NCBI RefSeq assembly: GCF_004352915.1
Contig: NZ_SJSY01000067.1
Coordinates: 1-64,000 of the forward strand
Source of the DNA: Flavobacterium zhairuonense
Lineage (GTDB): Bacteria; Bacteroidota; Bacteroidia; Flavobacteriales; Flavobacteriaceae
Length of the DNA stretch: 64,000 nucleotides
Reading direction: 5' to 3'
This document shows, one piece after another, positions 35,113-43,311 of the stretch. Every line of letters starts with the position of its first letter. Positions within the stretch are counted from its first letter, which is position 1. The notes under the pieces are model-generated. The model was not told where the DNA came from, did not search any database, and was given only the letters and a program-made list of their open reading frames with translations. The translations under genes and the position numbers were made by a program.

Positions 35113-35925
35113 CTATTTTACTAAATAAGAAACCTGATCAGCTTCGCATAGCCTAAAATAGCCTAATGCATAATTATTGACATCGTTGGTATTTACAATA
35201 TTTCCTCTGATATTTCCAGGAGGAACTTGAAAAGGATTTGAGTTTGAAGCTTCCAAAATCAATTTCATATAATTGAAAAAGTTTTTAGAAATGCCGCGAT
35301 GCAAAATTTTTAAAGTATTTCCTGGCTTCATATCTTCATTGGAATATCTCGTGCTAATTTCGTTTCCATTATAAAAATCATCGTTTGTGATTTCATATTC
35401 GGGAAAAATTAAAAATTCGCTTTGATAATCGGTTAAATAAAAATTGACTTGATCTGCTGGATCTTTGTAATAAAAAGTGACTTCAATTGCATCTTTTCCG
35501 CCAAAATCAGGAACAATTTTCTGTTCTACTTTATCAATTGGAGTTGTCGAAGTCAGTTTTTCGACAGCTGTAAAACTTTGTCCTTCAGCTTGAACAAACA
35601 ATTTATAATCCATGTTGATTACAGGCACAAAATTGGTGCATTTGTAAATTCCTGCCTCAGCTTCGGTGAAAGTAAAGACATCGCCATTGCTGTTTTCAAC
35701 TCTTACCTGCGCACCAGAAACTTTTGGCGTTGAGCCATTGTAATAAGGTGCTGTTTTGCTGATTTTAATGGTTTGTTCATTTCCTGAAGTTCCTTTTTTC
35801 CAGACTATTTCGGCGTCAATTACAAGTTTAGTTTCGCCAGTTTCCAAATCAAGATCTACGACTTCTTCGCACGAACTGAAAAACAAAAAACAAAATAGAC
35901 TCAATAATGCCAATGCTTTGTTCAT
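35113..35925 (-). CDS. DUF4249 family lipoprotein
   Basis: 270 residues with a lipoprotein signal (MNKALALLSLFCFLFFSSCEE). The body (VVDLDLETGETKLVIDAEIVWKKGTSGNEQTIKISKTAPYYNG) matches DUF4249, a family encoded beside TonB receptors of the FecR-sigma type. A start at 35952 (MKKLKKYSIMNKAL..), 4 bp after the receptor stop, is also possible. It is the last gene of the sigma-FecR-TonB operon and probably works with the outer-membrane receptor; ligand unknown. Confidence 0.85.
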   Translation of the reverse strand: MNKALALLSLFCFLFFSSCEEVVDLDLETGETKLVIDAEIVWKKGTSGNEQTIKISKTAPYYNGSTPKVSGAQVRVENSNGDVFTFTEAEAGIYKCTNFVPVINMDYKLFVQAEGQSFTAVEKLTSTTPIDKVEQKIVPDFGGKDAIEVTFYYKDPADQVNFYLTDYQSEFLIFPEYEITNDDFYNGNEISTRYSNEDMKPGNTLKILHRGISKNFFNYMKLILEASNSNPFQVPPGNIRGNIVNTNDVNNYALGYFRLCEADQVSYLVK

Positions 35926-35956
35926 GATGCTGTATTTTTTTAATTTTTTCATAGCA

Positions 35957-38575
35957 TTAAAATTTAAAATTATAAGAAACCCCAGGTACAATTCCGAAGA
36001 TTGAAAGTCTTCTAGTTTCATTCAGTCCCGTATCTTCATTGGTTGTAAAATTCATCGACGCGGCATTTTTTCGATTATAAATATTGTAGATGCTGAATAC
36101 CCAATAGCTTTGCCATCCTTTCTTTTTCTCTGGTCTTGGCGTATAAGTTGCGGCAACATCTAAATGATGAAAAAGTGGCAACCTATTTTCGTTTCTTAAA
36201 GAATAATTCGGAACGTGAATACCGCCAAATTCATAATAACCATTTGCATATGTCACTGGCTGACCTGACTGCAAAGTGAAATTGCTATTAAAAGACCATT
36301 TTGGGTTTAATTCATAACTTCCAACAACACTTAAATTGTGAAGCTTGTCATAACCTGATAAATACCAATCGCCATTTGCAATTCCTGGCTCGTCTGGAGT
36401 TCTTCCTGGTGTTTTTTGTTGCGCACGAGATAGCGTATAAGAAATCCATCCAGTGAAATTGCCAGTATTTTTTCTCAGCAATAACTCCATTCCGTAAGAT
36501 CTAGCTTTTCCGTTTAGGATAACTTGTTCAATATTATTGTTGGCCAAAACATCAGCTCCGTCAATGTAATCAATTCGGTTTTGAACATTTTTATAAAATA
36601 ATTCTCCTTCAAATGAATAATCTCCGTCTTTGAAATTTTTGAAATAGCCCATTGCATATTGATCCAGCATTTGCGGTTTGGTAAATGGCCCGCTTGGCGT
36701 CCAGATACTCATTGGAAGAGGCGACTGCGTATTCGATAAAATATGAATGTATTGCGCCATTCGGTTATAACTTGCTTTTACAGAAGTATTTTCGTTGAAA
36801 GCATAAGACAAAGCTGCTCTCGGCTCAAAATTGTTAAAACTGCTTATTTTTTTTCCTTTTCCATAATATATAGAACCGGTAGGAGTTCCTTCCTGATATA
36901 TATTATAAAGCGGATTAAAAACAACAGCTTGATCATTTTCATAAGTACTGATTTCTTCTGAACCTAAACGATAAAACATACTGTAACGAAGCCCATAACG
37001 GAAATTCAGTTTCTCTGTAATCTGATTTTCAAAATCAATAAATGCTGAAGTTTCTAAAGCATATTTTTTGTCTAATTGCTGATAATTAAACTGCGAATCA
37101 GAGCTTGTTGGCTGCACAACTCCTGGATTAAAATTATAATACAGACCATCAATTCCGTAGTTCATTTTGAATTTTTCTGATTTCTGATAAAACCAATTGT
37201 ACTTCAATCCGTAGCTTTTGATGTTGCTGTCCCATTCAAAATTTTCTGAAGAAAGCCCTAAGTTGAATTTATAATCACTGTAAAATGCAGAAAGATTGGT
37301 GTTCAAACGATCTGAAAATTTATGTTTCCAACTTAAAATTCCCATTGTATTTCCATATTTACTTGAAAAACGATCATTGATATCAAAAACGTCATTTCCA
37401 AAATAACCAGAGAAAGCCAAACTATTATTAGCATTAAAACGATAATTGAATTTTGCATTCAAATCATAAAACATTGCCGAGTTTTTATTGTCAGCCAGTT
37501 TCAAAAATAAATGCGCATATGAAGTTCGGCCCGAAACAATAAATGAACCTTTGTCTTTTTGAATTGGACCTTGAACCAAAAGTCGGCTCGAAATTAATCC
37601 GATTCCTCCATTGACTTTATAATTTTGAAAATCTCCGGTTTGTTGCGTAACATCCAAAACAGAAGAAACACGTCCTCCATATTTAGAAGGAATTCCGCCT
37701 TTATAAAGTTCTAAACCGCTGATGGCATCGGCATTAAAAATCGAGAAAAATCCAAACATATGAGAATCTGCATAAACGGGAGCGCCGTCTAAAAGAATCA
37801 AATTCTGATCAGCCGCGCCTCCGCGAACATTAAAACCAGATGAAGCTTCTCCAGCATTCGTAACTCCAGGCAAAGTCAAAATTGATTTTAAAGGATCTGG
37901 TTCGCCCATTGCTACCGGAATTCTTTTGATTTCCTGCATCGAAAGTTTGTTGACACTCATTTGAGTGTTCTTGATATCAGTGGCTTTGTTGGTGGTTACA
38001 ATAACTTCACCCAATTGCTGACTGTCTGATTCGATATTGAAATTAATAGTCGCATCATCAGAAATTGTGATTTCTTTTTCTTGATTTTTAAATCCAACGT
38101 AACTGATCACAAAAGTGTAAGTACCATCTGGAACTTCTATATTGAATTTTCCACTATAATCCGTTACGGTGCCAGTTTCTAATTCTTTAATAAAAACATT
38201 AGCACCAATAACGGGCTGTTTTTCATCATCAATAATCTGACCTTTCAGCTTGTTTTTTTTTTTAGCCGTTTTATGAGATTGCGATTTCTGTTTCACAAAA
38301 ATATTATTGCCAACAACAGAAAATTGTATGGTAGCGGTTTTGTTTAATTCAGAAATGAGCTTGTCGATTTCGATTTGCTTATAGGTATTTTTCTTTGTGA
38401 AATATTTTTTGTCAGTATCAATTTGATCTGTAAAGGCAAATTTGAAATCGGTTTGATTTTCAATCTGTTTGAAAAATTCTTTTAAGGTCATATGCTGATC
38501 TACAGTAACATTTACCTTTTGTGCAGACATACTTAAGCTGAGTAAAAAAAAGCATGCTGAAATTATATGCTTCAT
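35957..38575 (-). CDS. TonB-dependent receptor with STN domain (FecA-like)
   Basis: 872 residues. A signal peptide is followed by an STN (secretin/TonB short) domain (about 20-80, QKVNVTVDQHMTLKEFFKQIENQTDFKFAF). A carboxypeptidase-regulatory domain (about 105-190, KGQIIDDEKQPVIGANVFIK), a plug (about 200-310, SILTLPGVTNAGEASSGFNVRGGAADQNLILLDG) and a beta-barrel ending in NFKF follow. The STN domain signals to FecR through the membrane. It sits after FecR and before DUF4249, a classical trans-envelope signalling system. Substrate not known. Confidence 0.92.
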   Translation of the reverse strand: MKHIISACFFLLSLSMSAQKVNVTVDQHMTLKEFFKQIENQTDFKFAFTDQIDTDKKYFTKKNTYKQIEIDKLISELNKTATIQFSVVGNNIFVKQKSQSHKTAKKKNKLKGQIIDDEKQPVIGANVFIKELETGTVTDYSGKFNIEVPDGTYTFVISYVGFKNQEKEITISDDATINFNIESDSQQLGEVIVTTNKATDIKNTQMSVNKLSMQEIKRIPVAMGEPDPLKSILTLPGVTNAGEASSGFNVRGGAADQNLILLDGAPVYADSHMFGFFSIFNADAISGLELYKGGIPSKYGGRVSSVLDVTQQTGDFQNYKVNGGIGLISSRLLVQGPIQKDKGSFIVSGRTSYAHLFLKLADNKNSAMFYDLNAKFNYRFNANNSLAFSGYFGNDVFDINDRFSSKYGNTMGILSWKHKFSDRLNTNLSAFYSDYKFNLGLSSENFEWDSNIKSYGLKYNWFYQKSEKFKMNYGIDGLYYNFNPGVVQPTSSDSQFNYQQLDKKYALETSAFIDFENQITEKLNFRYGLRYSMFYRLGSEEISTYENDQAVVFNPLYNIYQEGTPTGSIYYGKGKKISSFNNFEPRAALSYAFNENTSVKASYNRMAQYIHILSNTQSPLPMSIWTPSGPFTKPQMLDQYAMGYFKNFKDGDYSFEGELFYKNVQNRIDYIDGADVLANNNIEQVILNGKARSYGMELLLRKNTGNFTGWISYTLSRAQQKTPGRTPDEPGIANGDWYLSGYDKLHNLSVVGSYELNPKWSFNSNFTLQSGQPVTYANGYYEFGGIHVPNYSLRNENRLPLFHHLDVAATYTPRPEKKKGWQSYWVFSIYNIYNRKNAASMNFTTNEDTGLNETRRLSIFGIVPGVSYNFKF

Positions 38576-38677
38576 GAATTTTTGTATTTTTGAATATTAT
38601 TGAATGGAATAACTTCGTGTTATTCTGACTATATAAGGAGGATGTGTAGTTTCGCGGCTTGCATCCTTTTTTCTTTT

Positions 38678-39520
38678 CTACTGAAAAGTAATCTGTTTTA
38701 AATCTTCATTTATTTCAAAGTTTAGGTTATACATTTCTGATATTAATTGTACAATTGTTTTTAAATCTTCTTTTTTATTGATTCGGATTGTGATTTTTTG
38801 GTCTAGATTTTCTGATGGAAGAATTACTTTATAGCCATAATTTTTCTCAATATATTGACTTAAAACAGAAAGTTTTTCATTGTCAAAATCTATAAATCGG
38901 CTGAATTCTTCTACTGAAGCAATTTGATTTCCGTAAGTGAATTTCTCGCCGGGTTTTAAAATCCATTGTTGATCTTTTCCTTTTACATTCATTTGAACGC
39001 TTCCTTCATAAAGTTCAACAGTTACTTTTTCGTCTTCTGTTTCATTAACGATAAATGAAGTTCCCAAAACTGTGGTTGTGGTTTCATTGCAAAAAACCTG
39101 GAAAGGATGTTGTTTGTCTTTTTTGACTTTGAAATAAACTTCGCCATCAATTTCTATTTTTCGGTTTAGGGCAAAATTAGCGCCGTATGAAATTTTAGAA
39201 TTCGGACTTAATTCTACTTTTGAATCATCCGGCAAAACCACATATTTTATTTTCGAAGTTGTATTTTCAATTACATTTTCGGCCAGAATAATACTTTCCT
39301 GTTGCGGTTTGTTATTGAAATAAATCCCAGTTCCAATAAGAACAAAAAGCAAAACCGCTGCCACCGAATAGTAGCGCCAAGGTCTTAGTTTTCGTTTTTT
39401 CGTAGCGAAAGTTTTAGAATGAAATTGTTCCCATGAAGCTTCCTTTTCATTGTCTGAATGAGAAAGCGGAGATTCACTCCATAGTTTTTTGAACTCTTCG
39501 TCAAATTTTTTTTTATCCAT
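38678..39520 (-). CDS. FecR family anti-sigma factor
   Basis: 280 residues: an N-terminal cytoplasmic part (about 1-60), one membrane helix (about 45-68, YYSVAAVLLFVLIGTGIYFNN), and a periplasmic FecR domain (KYVVLPDDSKVELSPNSKISYGANFALNRKIEIDGEVYFKV) followed by a DUF4974-like C-terminus (INKKEDLKTIVQLISEMYNLNF). It should hold the ECF sigma factor and be released by the TonB receptor. Its start is 10 bp after the small protein gene. Confidence 0.92.
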   Translation of the reverse strand: MDKKKFDEEFKKLWSESPLSHSDNEKEASWEQFHSKTFATKKRKLRPWRYYSVAAVLLFVLIGTGIYFNNKPQQESIILAENVIENTTSKIKYVVLPDDSKVELSPNSKISYGANFALNRKIEIDGEVYFKVKKDKQHPFQVFCNETTTTVLGTSFIVNETEDEKVTVELYEGSVQMNVKGKDQQWILKPGEKFTYGNQIASVEEFSRFIDFDNEKLSVLSQYIEKNYGYKVILPSENLDQKITIRINKKEDLKTIVQLISEMYNLNFEINEDLKQITFQ

Positions 39521-39529
39521 TTTTTAAGG

Positions 39530-39739
39530 TTAAATGATTTGGCACTGAAAACCTTGTTTGGTAAAAACACCGTACACCATTTCTTTGATGTCACGATTGG
39601 TTTCGATTTTGAGGATGTTTTCTTGACCTTTTTTGTCAAAATTTATGATACAGTCAGAAATGACGAATTGTAAAAGTGCCACAAGTAAATTGGCTTCTTT
39701 TTTAGTTCTGACATTAGTTTTGTACGCTTCGATGTGCAT
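39530..39739 (-). CDS. Small HMA-like protein between sigma and FecR genes
   Basis: 69 residues, no signal peptide, with the pattern MHIEAYKTNVRTKK, ALLQFVIS, INFDKKGQENILKIETN, IKEMVYGVF, GFQCQII. It aligns with the 66-residue protein at 25358-25558. The gene is 46 bp downstream of the sigma gene and 10 bp before fecR, so it belongs to the signalling operon. A ferredoxin-like fold is likely; role unknown. It could modulate sigma/FecR interaction (inference). Confidence 0.72.
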   Translation of the reverse strand: MHIEAYKTNVRTKKEANLLVALLQFVISDCIINFDKKGQENILKIETNRDIKEMVYGVFTKQGFQCQII

Positions 39740-39785
39740 TTTTTATTCTTGTTTTTAGATATAACAAACGAGAACAAAAAAGTTC

Positions 39786-40307
39786 CTAATGGTTTTCGAT
39801 TTTTTTTCGAATAAATTTACTGGCAAGATAAATATGATTGGCGATAGTCTTTTCAGAAAGATCTGTGAGCTCTGCAATCTCCTTGTAGCTAAGGTTTTCC
39901 AGTTTGTGTAAAGTGAATATTTTTTGTTGCTGTTCTGGAAGCTGATTGATGAAATTGTGTAATTTTTCACTTCTTTCATCAAAAATTGCCGTGTCGACTT
40001 CTTCTTGTGCAACTTCAACTTGAAAATTGTCAAGCTGAATTATTTTGTTTTCTCTGTTGATGTGATTGATGATGATATTTTTGCAAATGACAAATAATTG
40101 TTTGTCCAACAAAACATCTTCGTTGAGCAATTCTCTTTTATTGTATAATCGAATGAAAGTCTCCTGAACAAAATCTTCGGGAGTTAATACTTGAGAATTA
40201 AATCGTTTGGCAATATTTTTCAGTTTGTCGTAGTAGTTGAAGTAAACTTCCTTAAAAGCTTCTTCATTACCTTTTTTTAAACTTAAAATAAATTTTTTAT
40301 TGTCCAT
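39786..40307 (-). CDS. ECF RNA polymerase sigma factor (Bacteroidota type)
   Basis: 173 residues: sigma-70 region 2 (EAFKEVYFNYYDKLKNIAKRF...LTPEDFVQETFIRLYNKRELL) and region 4 (LPEQQQKIFTLHKLENLSYKEIAELTDLSEKTIANHIYLASKFIRKKI). It heads the sigma - small protein - FecR - TonB receptor - DUF4249 operon and should transcribe the receptor genes after FecR release. Confidence 0.94.
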   Translation of the reverse strand: MDNKKFILSLKKGNEEAFKEVYFNYYDKLKNIAKRFNSQVLTPEDFVQETFIRLYNKRELLNEDVLLDKQLFVICKNIIINHINRENKIIQLDNFQVEVAQEEVDTAIFDERSEKLHNFINQLPEQQQKIFTLHKLENLSYKEIAELTDLSEKTIANHIYLASKFIRKKIENH

Positions 40308-40526
40308 AACGAAAAATATCGCGACTAGCTTTTAACTAGTGAAAACTCATTGGAGTCAATATTATTGTATTCAAAAATTGATCAATTTCAATCTAAGAAT
40401 GTAACAAGTTGCAAAGAACCGTAATTTTATTGAAGATTTGTCGTCGTTATTAGAAAATGTTACAAAATGGAATTGTTTTTTAATTTGGAGGTGCTTCTGC
40501 AATTTTGGAAAAAAACGAACATAAAA

Positions 40527-40554
40527 AAACCGCTAAAGGAGTTTAGCGGTTTTT
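40527..40554. terminator. Terminator downstream of the small secreted protein gene
   Basis: AAACCGCTAAA and TTTAGCGGTTT pair around a 4-nt loop with A- and T-runs on both sides; it can serve the minus-strand gene at 40598. Confidence 0.85.
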
Positions 40555-40597
40555 AATATAATTCAATAAATGAGTTGTTGAAATTTAAGATTAACGA

Positions 40598-41068
40598 TTA
40601 ATGTTTTCCATTTCCATGCCCATTTCCATTATTTCCATGGCCATGGTTTCCATTATCTTTTCCTTGTTTGTTATTTTCTTTTCCTGGTTTTGGCCCAATG
40701 GTCTGTTGAGGTTTTCCTTTGTAGCCTTTACCATATTTCACTTTATGCGTTTTGAAATTGTCGTAAGGCGAATTTCCTCTGTAATCAGTCAATACAACTT
40801 TATATTCGTTGTAAAGATCATAATTTCTATAAACGGTAGGCAACGATCTTGTTCTAATCCATTTTCCATTATTGATGTAAATATAATTCGCGGTATTTAT
40901 ATCATAATAAGTTTCAAGATCTGGCAAGTAGTAATAACGCACATCAGTATATCCAACGGGGCCCCAAGCAGGTGGCGTTCCAATATTTACATTCACATTT
41001 ACCTGTGCATTTGAAAAGTAGACTGTGAAAAACAAAATTCCTGTTGCTAAAAATTTAAATGATTTCAT
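40598..41068 (-). CDS. Secreted protein of unknown function, Gly/Asn-rich tail
   Basis: 156 residues with a signal peptide (MKSFKFLATGILFFTVYFSNAQ). A middle part rich in Tyr and Asn (PPAWGPVGYTDVRYYYLPDLETYYDINTANYIYINNGKWI) is followed by a low-complexity tail of Lys, Gly, Asn and His. No known domain was recognised. The tail (about residues 128-156) is probably disordered and could bind metals or nucleic acids; that is speculation. Confidence 0.72.
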   Translation of the reverse strand: MKSFKFLATGILFFTVYFSNAQVNVNVNIGTPPAWGPVGYTDVRYYYLPDLETYYDINTANYIYINNGKWIRTRSLPTVYRNYDLYNEYKVVLTDYRGNSPYDNFKTHKVKYGKGYKGKPQQTIGPKPGKENNKQGKDNGNHGHGNNGNGHGNGKH

Positions 41069-41149
41069 AATATTTAATTTTTTAATTGTTATTAATTCTA
41101 TATTTCAAAAAGCGTACCTAAAATTTGCCTAGAAGTAAAAACAGATATT

Positions 41150-41410
41150 TTACTGCTCTAAATTATCGCCATTTGTGGCAGCAGAAATTTGATCCAAGAT
41201 ATTAGTTTGGTTAGGCGAAATGTAGTTTTTTATTTCAGGAGCATTTTCTTTCTTGAAAAGAAGATCTAAAGCATTGTATAGTTTTAACAAAACATCTCGG
41301 TCTGCTTTTTCAATTTCTAAGGCAGTGTTAAAATTAAAAACGTAATTATTGGAATTACGTACCTCAACTTTTATCGTTTTCGATGTAATTTTAAATTTAA
41401 CTATATCCAT
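41150..41410 (-). CDS. Hypothetical small cytoplasmic protein
   Basis: 86 residues from the Met at 41410 (MDIVKFKITSKTIKVEVRNSNNYVFNF...). The frame is open 16 codons further upstream, but that part is unlikely. Charged, no signal, no membrane segment. No family recognised. Confidence 0.55.
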   Translation of the reverse strand: MDIVKFKITSKTIKVEVRNSNNYVFNFNTALEIEKADRDVLLKLYNALDLLFKKENAPEIKNYISPNQTNILDQISAATNGDNLEQ

Positions 41411-41721
41411 TTTTCTGTGTAAATTAATTTGGTTGCAAAAATGAGATTTTAACGTCAATTAGCCGTGCAATTTTTTATGTTTTTTTCGATCTTGAAATTT
41501 TAGTATTAAAAATACGAATTTATTTGAATTATCTCTTATTGAATCTGTATCGATGTGTTACATAATAATTAAAATAATTTAAGAAGATTAAATTCTTTAA
41601 AATTTGTTTTTAAAAATAAGTACGTGTTTTAAGTGCTTATTAAATGTAAAAATCTTATAATTGTAGAGAATTTTATTTGATATTAACGATAAAAAAATGA
41701 TTTGTTTAAATATAATTTTTA

Positions 41722-41735
41722 CAAAATCGTTTTAG
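41722..41735. promoter_or_regulatory. LacI-type operator-like motif upstream of the LacI gene
   Basis: CAAAATCGTTTTAG is a CG-centred imperfect palindrome (10 of 14 positions pair). It shares the 12-bp core AAATCGTTTTAG with the motif at 42864. Its place 14 bp before the -7 element suits autoregulation. Confidence 0.5.
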
Positions 41736-41749
41736 TTGTTATTTTTGTT

Positions 41750-41757
41750 TATATTTG
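41750..41757 (+). promoter_or_regulatory. -7 element TATATTTG of the LacI gene
   Basis: Perfect TAnnTTTG, 40 bp before the LacI start codon. Confidence 0.55.
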
Positions 41758-41797
41758 TGATTACGATTAAGGATAACCCAACAAATTAACGCATTAC

Positions 41798-42808
41798 ATG
41801 AAAAAGATTACAATAAAGGATATTGCGACAGAAGCTCAAGTTTCAGTGTCTACAGTATCTTTTGTTATCAATGGTAAAGGCGAAAAAATGGGAATCAGCG
41901 CAGCTGTTATTAAGAAAGTACAAGATGTAGCAGAAAAACTCAATTACAGGCCGAGCATGATTGCAACCAGTCTGCGAACTGGAAAAACGAGATCGATCGG
42001 ACTTATTGTTGAGGATATTTCAAATCAATTCTTTTCTGATCTTGCTCGTGTAATCGAAGACGAAGCAAAAAATATTGATTATAGGGTTTTCTATTGTAGT
42101 ACAGGAGATGATGATGAACGTTCTGAAGAATTGATACATAGTCTTTTGCAGGCAAATGTTGACGGATTTATTATTACGCCGACTAAAAATCTTGAAGAGA
42201 AAATTGATCTTCTCCTAAAGCTTAAAAAGCCGATGGTATTGATCGACAGGTATTTTCCGGGACAAAATGTGAGCCATGTCGTGATGGATAATTACGAAGC
42301 GGCATATTCGGCCACTAAATTTTTGATTAAAAAAAATCGTAAAAATATTGCTGTCGTTAACAATACTTCTGAAATGATTCAGATGAAGTTGAGGGAAGAT
42401 GGCTATAAAGACGCTTTGAAAGAAGAAGGGATGTACAAGGAAAGCCTTGTGCTGCATTTGGATTATCATAGCAATGAAGAAACGAGAATTGATGGTCTTG
42501 TGAAATTTTTTAAGAAGAACACAGAAATTGATGCTGTTTTGTTTTTGACAAATTATATGGGACTTTCTGGACTTCAAGCTTTAAGAGGAATGGGAATTAG
42601 TATTCCTGAAGATATTTCGATTATTAGTTTTGATGATCATGACAGTTTTAAATTGCATACTCCAACAATTACTGTAATAGCGCAACCAATCGTTGATATT
42701 GGTGTTAAGGCAATAGAATTGTTGATGAGCCAAATGACAAATATGGAATCGTTTGAAGTTGAAAAAAGTTTAAAGAAGGGTGATTTAATTATTAGGGAGT
42801 CTGTCTGA
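41798..42808 (+). CDS. LacI family transcriptional regulator
   Basis: 336 residues. The N-terminal DNA-binding domain (TIKDIATEAQVSVSTVSFVINGKGEKMGISAAVIKKVQDVAEKLNYRPSMIATSLRTGKT) is followed by a periplasmic-binding-like sugar domain (RSIGLIVEDISNQFFSDLARVIED... IISFDDHDSFKLHTPTITVIAQP). It leads the mannan utilisation cluster and is predicted to repress it until a sugar (a mannose derivative, by context) binds. Operator-like motifs of the same kind lie upstream and downstream of it. Confidence 0.94.
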   Translation: MKKITIKDIATEAQVSVSTVSFVINGKGEKMGISAAVIKKVQDVAEKLNYRPSMIATSLRTGKTRSIGLIVEDISNQFFSDLARVIEDEAKNIDYRVFYCSTGDDDERSEELIHSLLQANVDGFIITPTKNLEEKIDLLLKLKKPMVLIDRYFPGQNVSHVVMDNYEAAYSATKFLIKKNRKNIAVVNNTSEMIQMKLREDGYKDALKEEGMYKESLVLHLDYHSNEETRIDGLVKFFKKNTEIDAVLFLTNYMGLSGLQALRGMGISIPEDISIISFDDHDSFKLHTPTITVIAQPIVDIGVKAIELLMSQMTNMESFEVEKSLKKGDLIIRESV

Positions 42809-42863
42809 TTTTTAAAATTCAAGAAAAAAGGAAAAAAACGTTTCGTTTTTTTTTGAAACTTTA

Positions 42864-42877
42864 CTAAATCGTTTTAG
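42864..42877. promoter_or_regulatory. LacI-type operator-like motif downstream of the LacI gene
   Basis: CTAAATCGTTTTAG is a CG-centred imperfect palindrome (12 of 14 positions pair). It shares AAATCGTTTTAG with the site upstream of the LacI gene. It is placed to control the beta-mannosidase operon that starts at 43312. Confidence 0.5.
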
Positions 42878-43013
42878 GATAAAAATAAAAGCTCAGGGCC
42901 GATGAAAGCCCGCAAACAAAGAAAATATTTTAAACAAAACACATAAAAAATTAAATTCAGAGCAGGGACTTTAATAGTTTTTAATGGTTGAATTTTGGTT
43001 AGTTAAGTTGAAT

Positions 43014-43050
43014 TAAGCTGGGAAGTATCCTGCGGTTCCCGGCTTATTTT
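43014..43050 (+). terminator. GC-rich hairpin with T-run (terminator or attenuator)
   Basis: TAAGCTGGGAA pairs with TTCCCGGCTTA (10 of 11), loop 11 nt, followed by TTTT. It lies 206 bp after the LacI gene, so it could end that transcript or act in the leader of the next operon. Confidence 0.55.
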
Positions 43051-43311
43051 AAGTATAATGTGGTTTGCTGATTTTAGCATTAGAAAAAGAATCACAAAAG
43101 AAAAAGAAAATAAGAATAATTGCTTTTGCAATACATAATAAGAAATAAGTTAAGCTTGGCAGCCGTAAAAAGAAAATGATTTCAGTGATATTTTGTTAGT
43201 TACTATTATTCTGATACATATATAAGAGAAGGAAATAATTGTATTATCAATTGTCCTTCTCGACCTGCCGGCGATCCTTTGCGATAAAAATTAACTTGGC
43301 ATTTAGTTGAA

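Larger units (their letters stand above)
41411..41797. other. Gene-free region upstream of the LacI gene
   Basis: 387 bp of AT-rich sequence. It holds a TAnnTTTG element and an operator-like CG-centred motif, plus TGTATCGATGTGTTACA near 41547. No open frame of note. Confidence 0.6.
42809..43311. other. Gene-free regulatory region between LacI and beta-mannosidase genes
   Basis: 503 bp. It holds an operator-like motif at 42864, a GGGC/GCCC stem near 42897, and a GC-rich hairpin with a T-rich tail at 43014. No open frame of note. The beta-mannosidase operon promoter should be here, but no perfect TAnnTTTG was recognised. Confidence 0.6.

Noticed and set aside
42832..42853. AAAAAAACG-TTT-CGTTTTTTT hairpin after the LacI gene
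   Set aside because: Stem has only two G-C pairs; a terminator role is too weak to call. The hairpin at 43014 is a better candidate.
42809..43311. Possible riboswitch in the beta-mannosidase leader
   Set aside because: A GGGC/GCCC stem and a hairpin exist, but no known riboswitch consensus was recognised.
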